Notes: generated from the letters alone by a model not told the origin. 64,000 bases of DNA from Microlunatus sp. Gsoil 973 (GCF_009707365.1 NZ_CP046122.1:1550001-1614000); one strand, 5' to 3'. Counted from the stretch's first letter, positions 8,348 through 16,132 are shown. Made by a program: numbers and translations.

Positions 8348-9160
8348 ATGACGGACAAGATCTTGATCACCGGCGCAACCGGGACACTCGGTCGCGCGCT
8401 GGTGCGCCAGTTGCAACAGGCCGGCGCCGACCTGCGGCTGTTGAGCCGCTCCGAACACCGACCGGACGACAATGTCGAATGGGTACGCGGTGACGTATCC
8501 ACCGGCAGCGGTCTGGATGCGGCGGTCCGCGGCGTCCATACCGTGGTTCACTGCGCCGGCAGCCAGCGCGATGACGGCGACAAGGCGAGGAATCTGCTCG
8601 CCGCAGCCGTGGACGCGGGCGTGGAGCACATCATTCACGTATCGGTGGTCGGGGCGGACACCGTGCCGGTGGTCAGTGCCGTCGACCGCGCGATGTTCGG
8701 CTACTTCGCGTCGAAGCGTGCGGCCGAAGACGTGATCACCCACTCCCCGATTCCGTGGACCATGCTCCGCCCGACCCAGTTCCACGACTTCGTGACCACG
8801 ATCATGGACCAGTTGGTCAGGCTTCCGGTCCTACCCCTGTGGCGCGGCGTCAGGTTCCAGCCGGTCGACACCGATGATGTCGCCCGGCGGCTGGCCGAAC
8901 TGGTTCGTGGCGAGCCCGCCGGGATCGTGCCGGCGTTGGGCGGGCCGAGGGTCTACTCGATGGAGCAACTCGCCCGTGACTACCTGCGAGCTGTCGGCAA
9001 ACGTCGGGCGATCGCCAACCTACCGATCCCTGGTCGTGCCGCGGCAGCATTCCGAGCCGGGGCGAATCTGGCAGCTGATCACGCAGACGGGACGACAAGC
9101 TGGGAGGACTTCCTGGCAGCGAAGTTCCCCGACCGCGCCTTTGTGACAGCACCCAAGTGA
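8348..9160 (+). CDS. NmrA/atypical-SDR NAD(P)-binding protein
   Basis: The 270-aa protein has an N-terminal dinucleotide-binding motif ILITGATGTLGRALVRQL. A conserved VHTVVHCAG and HIIHVSVVGAD segment follows, as in NAD(P)-binding atypical short-chain dehydrogenases (NmrA/TMR-like). A Y-x-x-x-K-like YFASKRAAE is present, so catalysis is possible. The ATG at 8348 is chosen because AGGAGG lies eight bases upstream; a TTG is one codon earlier. It sits between the glycosyltransferase and the AhpD-like genes. Confidence 0.75.
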   Translation: MTDKILITGATGTLGRALVRQLQQAGADLRLLSRSEHRPDDNVEWVRGDVSTGSGLDAAVRGVHTVVHCAGSQRDDGDKARNLLAAAVDAGVEHIIHVSVVGADTVPVVSAVDRAMFGYFASKRAAEDVITHSPIPWTMLRPTQFHDFVTTIMDQLVRLPVLPLWRGVRFQPVDTDDVARRLAELVRGEPAGIVPALGGPRVYSMEQLARDYLRAVGKRRAIANLPIPGRAAAAFRAGANLAADHADGTTSWEDFLAAKFPDRAFVTAPK

Positions 9161-9216
9161 CAACACCCGAGTGACAACACCCCCAGCGACATCCCTCAGC
9201 AACGAAAGGAGCAGCC

Positions 9217-9537
9217 GTGCATGACGATCTCTCCCGCCCGATCCATGACGATCTCGTGGAACGGATCCTGAACGGGGACGGCCAGGCACCACCTGACTGG
9301 CGGCGAGCGGCCTTCGACGGTTCGGGCCCCGCCGAGGAAGCCGTCCGCACGCTGGTGAACAAGGTTGCGTCCGATCCCACCCACATCGCCGATGCAGACT
9401 TCCGCACAGCGAGCCGGGCTGGGCTCACCGATGATCAGATCTGGGAGCTGATCATCTGCGCCGCGGTTGGCCAGTCGGCCCGGCAGTACGACGGCGCCAT
9501 CGCCGCACTGGCCACGGTCATGGAGCAGGAGTCGTGA
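9217..9537 (+). CDS. Small carboxymuconolactone-decarboxylase-like protein
   Basis: This 106-aa helical protein ends in AGLTDDQIWELIICAAVGQSARQYDGAI, the second half of an AhpD/CMD fold. The catalytic Cys pair is absent, so it may be structural or a partner subunit. GAAAGGAG precedes the GTG start. Its TGA overlaps the GTG of the next gene (GTGA), indicating coupled translation with the larger CMD-like protein. Confidence 0.6.
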   Translation: MHDDLSRPIHDDLVERILNGDGQAPPDWRRAAFDGSGPAEEAVRTLVNKVASDPTHIADADFRTASRAGLTDDQIWELIICAAVGQSARQYDGAIAALATVMEQES

Positions 9538-10115
9538 GACCCGACGTGCTCAACAGCGGCTATCCGTTGTCCGCCCGGGTGCTGTTCGGGATGATCAGGA
9601 TGTTCACTCGTCAACCGTTGCCCGATGCAGCCAAGATCAACTTCTATCGTCCCGACTTCTACGGTGATCCGATGAAGAGGCTCACCCACGCGGCGATGCG
9701 TGGCCCGTCCTCGTGGTCGGTCGGTGAGCGGGAACTGATGGCCGCCTACGTCTCACGGACCAACGGATCGGTCTTCTGCGTCGGCGCTCACACCGCAACC
9801 GCCGCCGGCGCGCTGGGCACGCAAGCGGTGGTCGACCAGACGTTGCACGACCTGGAGACGGCACCCATCAGTGAACCGCTGCGAGCCACCCTGCGGCTGC
9901 TGGGAAGAGTCACCGGTCAGTCCACGATCACGCCCGACGACATCCGCGACGTGTTGCGGGCCGGCGCCTCCGCAGAGCAGGTCAAGGATGCGCTGGCGGT
10001 GTGCTTCGCCTTCAACGTGATCAACAGACTTGCCGACGCGTTCGACTACGCCCGGCTTACGCCCGAGGGATACGCCGGTGGGGCACGCTATTTGCTCAAG
10101 CGGGGATACCAGTGA
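9534..10115 (+). CDS. Carboxymuconolactone decarboxylase / AhpD-like protein
   Basis: The 193-aa all-helical protein contains SVGERELMAAYVSRTNGSVFCVGAHTATA, matching the AhpD-like E...CxxxH pattern. Only one Cys is present, because the first position of the CxxC is Ser. Classical alkylhydroperoxidase activity is therefore doubtful and a decarboxylase-like or thiol-sensing role is possible. It overlaps the upstream small CMD gene and converges on an OhrR-like MarR gene, a context that hints at peroxide or organic-radical stress (inference). Confidence 0.7.
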   Translation: MRPDVLNSGYPLSARVLFGMIRMFTRQPLPDAAKINFYRPDFYGDPMKRLTHAAMRGPSSWSVGERELMAAYVSRTNGSVFCVGAHTATAAGALGTQAVVDQTLHDLETAPISEPLRATLRLLGRVTGQSTITPDDIRDVLRAGASAEQVKDALAVCFAFNVINRLADAFDYARLTPEGYAGGARYLLKRGYQ

Positions 10116-10130
10116 GGATCCCGGCACTGC

Positions 10131-10589
10131 TCAGGAAGCGTCGGTCGCGCGTTTGATCAGGTCGGTCAGCCGCTGGTGCAGTTCCTGCACCTCTTCGACA
10201 TCCATCTGCAGTTTGGCCATCATGGCCGGCGGGATCTCGACCGCCCGGTCCCGCAGCTCTCTGCCCTCCGGGGTGAGGGCGACCTGCAGGGCCCGCTCGT
10301 CGTCGGGGCGCCGCGGCCGCGTCAGGTAGCCGATCGCCTCCAGGCGTTTCAGCAGCGGGGACAGCGTCGCCGATTCCAGCGACAGCAGGTCCGCGAGTTC
10401 GCGGACCGTCAGTGGTTCGTGCTGCCAGAGTGCGAGCATCACCAGATACTGAGGGTGAGTCAGCCCCATCGGCTCCAGCAGCGGCCGGTACAACCCGATC
10501 ACGCGACGAGAGGCCACCGCAAGCGCGAAGCAGACCTGGCTCTCCAGTGCGAGCAGATCCGGGGCACTCGTCGTTTGTCGTTCGGTCAC
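10131..10589 (-). CDS. MarR-family regulator, OhrR-like
   Basis: This 152-aa winged-helix repressor has the DNA-binding segment LTVRELADLLSLESATLSPLLKRLE and a wing RPRRPDDERALQVALT. Cys20 in ESQVCFALAVASR corresponds to the reactive Cys of OhrR proteins, whose oxidation by organic hydroperoxide releases DNA. The gene converges on the AhpD-like genes and is divergent from a membrane protein. The -10-like TATACT ends six bases before the ATG, so the transcript may be leaderless, and a palindrome sits between the -35 and -10 region, as expected for autorepression. Confidence 0.8.
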   Translation of the reverse strand: MTERQTTSAPDLLALESQVCFALAVASRRVIGLYRPLLEPMGLTHPQYLVMLALWQHEPLTVRELADLLSLESATLSPLLKRLEAIGYLTRPRRPDDERALQVALTPEGRELRDRAVEIPPAMMAKLQMDVEEVQELHQRLTDLIKRATDAS

Positions 10590-10595
10590 CAGCCC

Positions 10596-10621
10596 AGTAT
10601 ACTTTGGGCACTAACAATTAG
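10596..10621 (-). promoter_or_regulatory. marR promoter with operator-like dyad
   Basis: On the minus strand TATACT lies at 10601-10596, six bases before the MarR ATG. Upstream of it, CTAATTGTTAG (10621-10611) forms a dyad with CTAA/TTAG arms. A copy of GTTAGT lies on each side of that region. A repressor bound here would block the -10/-35 region of its own gene and affect the divergent membrane gene only 44 bases away. Confidence 0.45.
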
Positions 10622-10633
10622 CCTACTAACGGG

Positions 10634-10999
10634 ATGGTCCCTGTGGTCGATCGCGATCGCCGGACGAGCCAACGCTCGACCAGCGGCATGACTGATGAGA
10701 TGACGCCACGCAGCAAGGCTGAGGCGATCAGCCTCGACCGGGTGCAGCGGGTTCTGGCCTCGGTGCTGATCGTGTTCGTGATGGGCATCATCTCCGCTGT
10801 GCTGGCTGCCTACCTTGTGTTCAGCGGCCGGCACCACATGGCGCATTCCGACGTCGTCGGCCTGTGGGGACTGACCGGGCTGATCGGCCTGCTCAGCGCC
10901 GGGATGATCTTGATGCTGAACCGGCGCCGGCCGTACAACCCGCTGGTGCTGGTCGGGCTGATCCCGATGGCTGCCTCCTGGTACTGGATCTTTCACTGA
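10634..10999 (+). CDS. Small membrane protein, divergent from marR
   Basis: This hypothetical protein of up to 121 aa has hydrophobic segments at about 41-63, 73-93 and 101-118. A polar N-terminus precedes them; an ATG at 10688 would give 103 aa. It starts 44 bases from the divergent OhrR-like gene and is the most likely second target of that regulator. I do not recognise the family. Confidence 0.5.
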   Translation: MVPVVDRDRRTSQRSTSGMTDEMTPRSKAEAISLDRVQRVLASVLIVFVMGIISAVLAAYLVFSGRHHMAHSDVVGLWGLTGLIGLLSAGMILMLNRRRPYNPLVLVGLIPMAASWYWIFH

Positions 11000-11087
11000 G
11001 CTGTGTACGCGACGATATTCATTCGCCGTTCGGTGACGTGGTCTGCTATTTCTTGTCTGCCGTGATCAACAAGAGGAGGTGATACCC

Positions 11088-11141
11088 GTGAATTCGGTTA
11101 TTCGCTGGGTGCTCCTTCGAACCCCACGGTCGAGCGGCTGA
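11088..11141 (+). CDS. Possible 17-residue peptide with ideal SD
   Basis: AGGAGGTGATACCC leads into a GTG and an open frame of 17 codons, MNSVIRWVLLRTPRSSG, ending in TGA. The AGGAGGTGAT sequence is a near-complete complement of the 16S rRNA 3' end, the strongest ribosome binding site seen in the window. The peptide ends 55 bases before the alpha/beta hydrolase start. It could be a small amphipathic peptide or an upstream ORF controlling the hydrolase. It may also be chance. Confidence 0.35.
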   Translation: MNSVIRWVLLRTPRSSG

Positions 11142-11196
11142 CGTCCTCGTCGCCCGGAGCGCCGGCAATTCGGCACTCTGTGAAAGGCGATCAGCC

Positions 11197-11937
11197 ATGA
11201 AATTCCTCAGTTGTACCTCATCGGACGACATCGTCGAGCGCACCTTCGACCTTGACGGCATTCCGGGCGTCCTGTGGACTCCGCCCATCGGTTCCGAGGG
11301 TGCTCCGTTGATCTTGATCGGTCATCCGGGCGGGCAGCACAAGCTGGCTCCCGGTCCGGTGGCTCGGGCCAGGCACTACGTGACGCGCTACGGCTTCAAT
11401 GCCGCCGCAATCGACGCACCCGGCCACGGGGACCGCCGGCGCAGCGCCGAGGATCAGCGCTGGGTCGACGCGATGATGGCTGCCCGACAAGCGGGAGAAT
11501 CGCTCGCGCCCAGCATCACCGCACTGAACGTGTCGCTGGCCGAGCGGGCCGTCCCCGAGTGGCGGGCCACCATCGACGCGCTGTCGGGCCTGTCCGAGAT
11601 CGGCGACGTGACCATCGGGTACGGCGGGCTGACCCTCGGCTCTGCGATCGGTATCCCGCTCGCCGCTGTCGAACCCAGGATCCGGGCGGCCGTGTTCGGG
11701 GGTGTGTTCACCTATCCCGAACTGTTCGACGCAGCCCGGCAGGTCACCATCCCCGTTCAGGTCCTGCTGCCCTGGGACGACCGCGAGATCGACCGCCAGA
11801 CCGGTTTGGAGCTCTTCGATGCGTTGGCTTCACCGGAAAAGACGATGCACGTCACCACCGGCGGACACCATCAGGTGCCGGCGTTCGAGACCGACGATTC
11901 CGCACGGTTCTATGTCCGGCACCTGCGCCGGCGATGA
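11197..11937 (+). CDS. Alpha/beta hydrolase with Thr at nucleophile elbow
   Basis: The 246-aa protein has the alpha/beta hydrolase layout: PLILIGHPGGQHK (oxyanion region), AAAIDAPGHGDRR, the nucleophile elbow, LPWDDREI (acid) and TGGHHQVP (His). The elbow reads GYGGLTLGSAIG where relatives have G-x-S-x-G, so Ser is replaced by Thr. The enzyme may be weak, use Thr, or be inactive as a hydrolase. It overlaps the convergent DAHP synthase gene by 28 bases at the 3' end. Confidence 0.7.
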   Translation: MKFLSCTSSDDIVERTFDLDGIPGVLWTPPIGSEGAPLILIGHPGGQHKLAPGPVARARHYVTRYGFNAAAIDAPGHGDRRRSAEDQRWVDAMMAARQAGESLAPSITALNVSLAERAVPEWRATIDALSGLSEIGDVTIGYGGLTLGSAIGIPLAAVEPRIRAAVFGGVFTYPELFDAARQVTIPVQVLLPWDDREIDRQTGLELFDALASPEKTMHVTTGGHHQVPAFETDDSARFYVRHLRRR

Positions 11938-12998
11938 CTCGCCCGCGCCAATGAGCCCATCAGCTCCGCTGTGGTCTCCCAGGAGAGACAGGCGTCGGTG
12001 ACGCTCTGTCCGTAAACGAGTCGGTGGCGCACCGGCACCTCCAAGGGCTGGGCGCCACCGACCAGGAAGCTTTCCATCATCACTCCGGCGATGACGGATT
12101 CACCAGCCGCGATCCGGTCGGCGATGTCGCGCACGACCCGAGCCTGGCGATCATGGTCCTTGCCGGAATTGGCGTGGCTGGCGTCGACGACCAGCAATGG
12201 CGGAAGGCCAGACCGCGTCGCCAGTTGAGCGGCGTCCGCGACCTGCGCGGCCGAGTAGTTGGGCCCGCTCCTGCCACCCCGCAACACGATGTGCGTGTCG
12301 GGGTTGCCGGTTGTGGTTGCCAACGCTGCCCGACCCTGCCCGTCGATGCCAAGGAAGCTCTGTGGGTTTCGCGCGGCCAGCGCACCGTCGACAGCCACCT
12401 GGACGTTTCCGTCCGTGCCGTTCTTGAAGCCCACCGGCATGGACAGGCCGGACGCCAGCTGGCGGTGGATCTGGCTCTCGGTCGTCCGCGCACCGATCGC
12501 GGCCCAACTGATCAACTCGGCGATGTACTGCGGCGTGATCGGTTCCAGGAGTTCGGTCGCCGTTGGCAGCCCGATCGCTGCGATGTCGATCAGGAATCGG
12601 CGTGCGATCTCCAGTCCGGCCTGGATGTCGTGACTTCCGTCAAGGCGCGGATCGTTGATCAGCCCCTTCCACCCGACCGTCGTCCGCGGCTTCTCGAAGT
12701 AGGTACGCATCACCACGACGAGGTCGTCGGCGTAGGCATCGGCAACCGTCCGAAGTCGCCGCCCGTAGTCCAGCGCCGCGACCGGGTCGTGCACCGAACA
12801 CGGTCCGGTGATCACCAGCAGCCGGTCGTCGGCGCCGGACAACACCGCCGAGATGTCGGCTCGTCCGCGGCTGACGACCTCGGCCGAACTGTCCGACACC
12901 GGCAAACGACGCCGCAGGCTGTCCGGCGAGGCAAGACTCTGGAACTCCACAACACGGGTGTCGGTGATCCGACTCCCATCCTGGACGATCGTGGACAT
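11910..12998 (-). CDS. aroF: 3-deoxy-7-phosphoheptulonate synthase (DAHP synthase, class I)
   Basis: This enzyme condenses phosphoenolpyruvate and erythrose 4-phosphate, the committed step of the shikimate pathway. The 362-aa product (start ATG 12998 after GGAGAGG) matches AroF/G/H-type enzymes. Signatures are LLVITGPCSVHDP (metal-binding Cys), MRTYFEKPRTTVGWKGLINDP, FKNGTDGNVQVAVD, HIVLRGG and VVDASHANSGK. The upstream leader encodes an aromatic-rich peptide and several alternative hairpins, so expression is probably set by aromatic aminoacyl-tRNA supply. Which AroF/G/H isozyme it resembles is uncertain, and the symbol is given in that sense. Confidence 0.9.
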   Translation of the reverse strand: MSTIVQDGSRITDTRVVEFQSLASPDSLRRRLPVSDSSAEVVSRGRADISAVLSGADDRLLVITGPCSVHDPVAALDYGRRLRTVADAYADDLVVVMRTYFEKPRTTVGWKGLINDPRLDGSHDIQAGLEIARRFLIDIAAIGLPTATELLEPITPQYIAELISWAAIGARTTESQIHRQLASGLSMPVGFKNGTDGNVQVAVDGALAARNPQSFLGIDGQGRAALATTTGNPDTHIVLRGGRSGPNYSAAQVADAAQLATRSGLPPLLVVDASHANSGKDHDRQARVVRDIADRIAAGESVIAGVMMESFLVGGAQPLEVPVRHRLVYGQSVTDACLSWETTAELMGSLARASHRRRRCRT

Positions 12999-13000
12999 CG

Positions 13001-13136
13001 GTGGTCCTCTCCGGCGGACCACTCCTCCGAGCCCGCCTGATACGACGAAGGACCAGGAATTCTCCTGGTCCGTTGGCTCTGGAAGATCGCAGTGAGGTCG
13101 TCAGCTACTCCGACGTGGGCCCCTCCAGAGCCAACG
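13001..13136 (-). promoter_or_regulatory. Candidate attenuator leader of DAHP synthase
   Basis: Reading the minus strand: arm A, CGTTGGCTCTGGA (13136-13124), overlaps the leader peptide codons just after the aromatic run. It is perfectly complementary over 13 bases to arm B (13083-13071). Arm B adjoins a hairpin GGACCAGGA-N4-TCCTGGTCC (13071-13050). Then GTGGTCC-N8-GGACCAC (13022-13001) encloses the GGAGAGG ribosome binding site of aroF. The GGACCA/TGGTCC segments can also pair crosswise, giving mutually exclusive folds. No U-tract follows the middle hairpin. Confidence 0.65.
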
Positions 13137-13164
13137 CGTAATAGCAAAACCAACGACCGAACAT
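13105..13164 (-). CDS. Aromatic-rich leader peptide of DAHP synthase
   Basis: The 19-residue peptide MFGRWFCYYALALEGPTSE contains Phe, Trp, Phe, Tyr and Tyr within its first nine residues and ends at TAG. Stalling at these codons when charged tRNA is short would change the pairing of the hairpins between it and aroF. On the minus strand TATGGT (13177-13172) lies seven bases before the ATG, the spacing of a leaderless transcript, and no ribosome binding site is needed. An in-frame ATG four codons upstream is an alternative. Confidence 0.7.
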   Translation of the reverse strand: MFGRWFCYYALALEGPTSE

Positions 13165-13251
13165 GCGCAGCACCATACACCACGGGCAGCGTGGGCCGAC
13201 CTGCGTTCCGCAGCGCGGCTATTGCGCGGTCAGGATGGCGAGGCCCAGGCA

Positions 13252-13479
13252 TCACTCGGACTGGTCGAGGTCGCCGGTCTGCCGGGTCCGGACGAAGTCG
13301 AGGAGGTCAGGCGCGTCCGAGATCAGCCGGTCGACCTCTTCCGACTCGTCGTCGCAGCGGCACAACGCGATCGAGACGGTCCCCTTCCGGTCCGAAAGCA
13401 CCCGCCAGGTGGCTCCGGAGTCCTGCCAGCGGACCAGCCGCTGCAGATCGTACGACTGCTCCTCGGCGTTCATGATCAT
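13252..13479 (-). CDS. Small conserved actinobacterial hypothetical protein
   Basis: This 75-aa product starts at the ATG after GAGGAAGCTGGG. It contains YDLQRLVRWQDSGATWRVL and TVSIALCRCD with EEVDRLISDAPDLLDFVRTR, a compact mixed alpha/beta pattern that I associate with a small conserved actinobacterial family of unknown role. Two Cys in CRC could bind metal, but no other ligands are evident. It follows the SDR gene by 43 bases in the same direction. Confidence 0.6.
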   Translation of the reverse strand: MIMNAEEQSYDLQRLVRWQDSGATWRVLSDRKGTVSIALCRCDDESEEVDRLISDAPDLLDFVRTRQTGDLDQSE

Positions 13480-13522
13480 CCCAGCTTCCTCGCTCCGGTC
13501 GTGTTCTCCATCCTGCCAGGGA

Positions 13523-14290
13523 TCAGAACAGCGTGAAACCTCCATCGATCTTGATGATCGACCCGGTCATGAAGCTCGACGCGGCGCTGGCCAGAAAGAC
13601 CACCGCGCCGCCGAGCTCATGGGGTTCGCCGCCGCGTTTCATCGGCGCCGGGTCGACGCACCACGGCTTGTACTCCGGCTCGTAGATCGGGGATTGATCG
13701 GTGTGGAAGTAGCCGGGTGCGATGGCGTTGACCCGGATCCCATAGGGCGCCCACTCCGCGGCGAGTCCTTCGGTCATGTGATGCACAGCCGCCTTGGACG
13801 TCAGATAGGAGATCTGCCATCGGGGTTGGTTGACGATCCAGGCCGACATCGATCCGATGTTGATGATCACCCCACCGCCGCGGGTGGCCATCCGCCTGGC
13901 GACGGCCCGCGAGCAGTACCACACGCCGTCGACGTTGACGCTCAGCACGTCGCGCCAGGTGTCCTCCGAGGCCTCGAAGGCAGCGGCTCCGACGCCGATG
14001 CCGGCATTGTTGACCAGCACGTCGATCTCACCGAACTGCTCGGAGACGGTCGTCACGGCATCGTCGACCGCCCCACGATCGGCGACGTCCAGCTGCACGC
14101 CGTAGGCATTGATGCCGAGCTCCTGGAGCTCCCCGGCCGCTCGCTGCGCGGCGTGGAGTGTCGTGGCAGACAACGCCACCGCTGCTCCGGCCTCGCCGAG
14201 CGCCTGTGCCATCGCCCGGCCGAGTCCCCGGCTGCCGCCGGTGAGGAACGCCGTCTTGCCGGCCAGGGAGAAGGAGTCCAGTACGGTCAT
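13523..14290 (-). CDS. Short-chain dehydrogenase/reductase, gluconate 5-dehydrogenase-like
   Basis: The 255-aa classical SDR oxidises or reduces a hydroxyl/keto group with NAD(P). Motifs are TGGSRGLGRAMA (cofactor), DVLVNNAGIG (NNAG), the catalytic Ser in NIGSMSAW, Tyr-x-x-x-Lys in YLTSKAA, and IRVNAIAPGYF. The C-terminus ends in ITGG-like KIDGGFTLF. The start at 14290 gives the family length. The nearest resemblance by pattern is to gluconate 5-dehydrogenase or 3-oxoacyl-type SDRs. A hydratase gene lies 94 bases upstream in the same direction, suggesting a small catabolic operon (inference). Confidence 0.8.
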   Translation of the reverse strand: MTVLDSFSLAGKTAFLTGGSRGLGRAMAQALGEAGAAVALSATTLHAAQRAAGELQELGINAYGVQLDVADRGAVDDAVTTVSEQFGEIDVLVNNAGIGVGAAAFEASEDTWRDVLSVNVDGVWYCSRAVARRMATRGGGVIINIGSMSAWIVNQPRWQISYLTSKAAVHHMTEGLAAEWAPYGIRVNAIAPGYFHTDQSPIYEPEYKPWCVDPAPMKRGGEPHELGGAVVFLASAASSFMTGSIIKIDGGFTLF

Positions 14291-14384
14291 CGGCGCATCC
14301 TGTGAGGTTGTCGGGGGACGTCTTGTCGTCCGGGTGTCGGATGGCCACGATGCTAGCGACCGCCGGCTGTGCCCGGTGCCGGGA

Positions 14385-15170
14385 TCAGGAAGTCGGACCC
14401 GCTGCAACCAGCCGACAGCGCATCGGTTCAAGATCAGCGAAGGTGATCACCGCCGATGTTCCGACCTGGCAGGCGTGCACGCCGGTGGTTGCCCCGGTGG
14501 CGATGAAGGTGCCGGCGGGAACCGATCGATGCCGCCGCCCGAGGATGGTCAGCGTCTGTGCCACCGCTGTCGCCAGGCCGCCGGGCACTGTGGCACCACT
14601 GCCCTCACCTGCGACGTCGTCGTCGATCAGGGTTCGCACCGTGATCATCGACGGATCGACATCGGGCGGCAGCTGCGGCCCGATGATCATTCCACCGTTG
14701 TTGCCGAAGTCGGATGCGGTTACCGCGGGACCAAGATCGTTGATCTTGGGGAATGGGCTGCTCGCTATCTCGATACCGGCGAAGAGCGTCTGCGGCAGTT
14801 CGGCGGCGTCGGCGGCAGTCCAGCTACCGGCTGCAGCGTCGACGTCCAGCCGGACGACGAATTCCGCCTCGATCGCGGCGAATCCGCCGTCGAAGACCGG
14901 CATCTCGATCTGGTGCGATCCGCTGTCCCGGATCGCGTGCTGCCAGATCGGACCGATCAATCGTTCGTCCCCGCCAGGTTGGCGACGCTCGGGTGCGATC
15001 AATCCGGCTTTCCAGCCCGCAGGTTCCTCGCCCCACAGCGCGATCGCCGCATCCTGGACGGCGTAGGCCTCCGCCAGATCGGCAGGTAGCTCGCGACCCG
15101 GGTACTGATCAACAGCTGTGCCCGCCCGTCTGGCGGCCACGAAGGTCTGGGCAACGCTGCTCACGTCCAC
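14385..15170 (-). CDS. 2-keto-4-pentenoate hydratase-like enzyme
   Basis: The 261-aa product fits the MhpD/fumarylacetoacetate-hydrolase fold of metal-dependent enzymes that hydrate 2-oxopent-4-enoate or decarboxylate 4-oxalocrotonate. Typical features are AEAYAVQDAAIALWG near the N-terminus and GWKAGLIAPER. The metal-binding IEAEFVVRLDVD segment and the C-terminal GTFIATGATTGVH, a variant of the usual TGT motif, are also present. Paired with a downstream SDR, it may act in degradation of a sugar acid or aromatic ring product (inference). Confidence 0.8.
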   Translation of the reverse strand: MDVSSVAQTFVAARRAGTAVDQYPGRELPADLAEAYAVQDAAIALWGEEPAGWKAGLIAPERRQPGGDERLIGPIWQHAIRDSGSHQIEMPVFDGGFAAIEAEFVVRLDVDAAAGSWTAADAAELPQTLFAGIEIASSPFPKINDLGPAVTASDFGNNGGMIIGPQLPPDVDPSMITVRTLIDDDVAGEGSGATVPGGLATAVAQTLTILGRRHRSVPAGTFIATGATTGVHACQVGTSAVITFADLEPMRCRLVAAGPTS

Positions 15171-15241
15171 CGCAGCACCCTATCGTCGGTGCTCGGCGGC
15201 CGGGTCAACCGGCGCCGGCGGCGAGCCAGGTCGGCCCGGCC

Positions 15242-16006
15242 TCAGCGCAGGCCGATGCGGGAGCTGCAGGCGGGCCAGGCACCCCAGCCCTGCGAGCGCT
15301 GCACCCGTTGGGCGACCGCGATCTGCTCGCTCCGGGAGTGCTTGTTCGGCATGCCGGAGCCGCCGTACGCGTGCCAGGTGGACAGCGTGAACTGCAGTCC
15401 GCCGTAGAAACCGTTGCCGGTGTTGATGTGCCAGCGTCCGCCGGATTCGCAGCGGGCCAACTTGTCCCAGACCGAGTTCGCCGGAGCCGATTGCGCCTTG
15501 CGGCCCGAACTCCTGAGGTAGGGCTTGATCGAGGGGCTGGACACTCGCCGGCCGTCGCTGAGCAGCACGTGCCAGACGCCAGAACCCACGACGCCGGTGG
15601 CGCGCCAACCGTGTTGGCGCTGGATCTTCTTGACCCGTTTCTTGGTCGCCTTGCCGAAGTGACCGGTGGCCGCGACGTTCTTGCCGTGGGCGGACAGTTC
15701 GCGTTGAAGCCGGACGACCAGGCTGTTGTGATCGCCCTTGTGCAACTTGGGCAGCCGGTGGCTGATGCTCGCCGCCGAGGCGGGCTCCGGGTTCGCCATG
15801 GCCAGACCGCTGACGACGGCGATCCCGGCGATGGCGCCGGCCACTCGTCGTCCGACTCGGCCCGACCGCTCGGCCCGTGCCGCAACCGCAGCCCGGCGTG
15901 GCTGGACAACGCGGCGCTGGAACGCGGAGTTTGCTCCGGCCGTGCGCGTCAGGTCAGCCCGACGTGCCAGTGGCTGACGGCCCGGAACGGACACGGCTGC
16001 AAACAT
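15242..16006 (-). CDS. Resuscitation-promoting-factor-like peptidoglycan lytic protein
   Basis: The 254-aa secreted protein cuts peptidoglycan and in relatives supports regrowth from dormancy. The ATG at 16006 follows GAGGGG. A basic N-terminus leads to a signal/transmembrane segment (VAGAIAGIAVVSGLAMA) and an ASA-type cleavage site. A peptidoglycan-binding domain follows (LHKGDHNSLVVRLQRELSAHG through GVWHVLL). The C-terminal Rpf domain (about 175-245) has KLARCESGGRW with the catalytic Glu, GNGFYGGLQFTLSTW and a closing Cys. Its 273-base leader contains alternative pairings. Confidence 0.85.
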   Translation of the reverse strand: MFAAVSVPGRQPLARRADLTRTAGANSAFQRRVVQPRRAAVAARAERSGRVGRRVAGAIAGIAVVSGLAMANPEPASAASISHRLPKLHKGDHNSLVVRLQRELSAHGKNVAATGHFGKATKKRVKKIQRQHGWRATGVVGSGVWHVLLSDGRRVSSPSIKPYLRSSGRKAQSAPANSVWDKLARCESGGRWHINTGNGFYGGLQFTLSTWHAYGGSGMPNKHSRSEQIAVAQRVQRSQGWGAWPACSSRIGLR

Positions 16007-16132
16007 TGATGTTGTCCCCTCGTACGTGGCGTCGACCCGACTTCCGGCCGACATGCCCGCGTCCCGACACGAGCACGGACGAGGACGTTATCTTTCCGAG
16101 ACATTTGCGACAACCGCCGGCGTCCCGATCCT

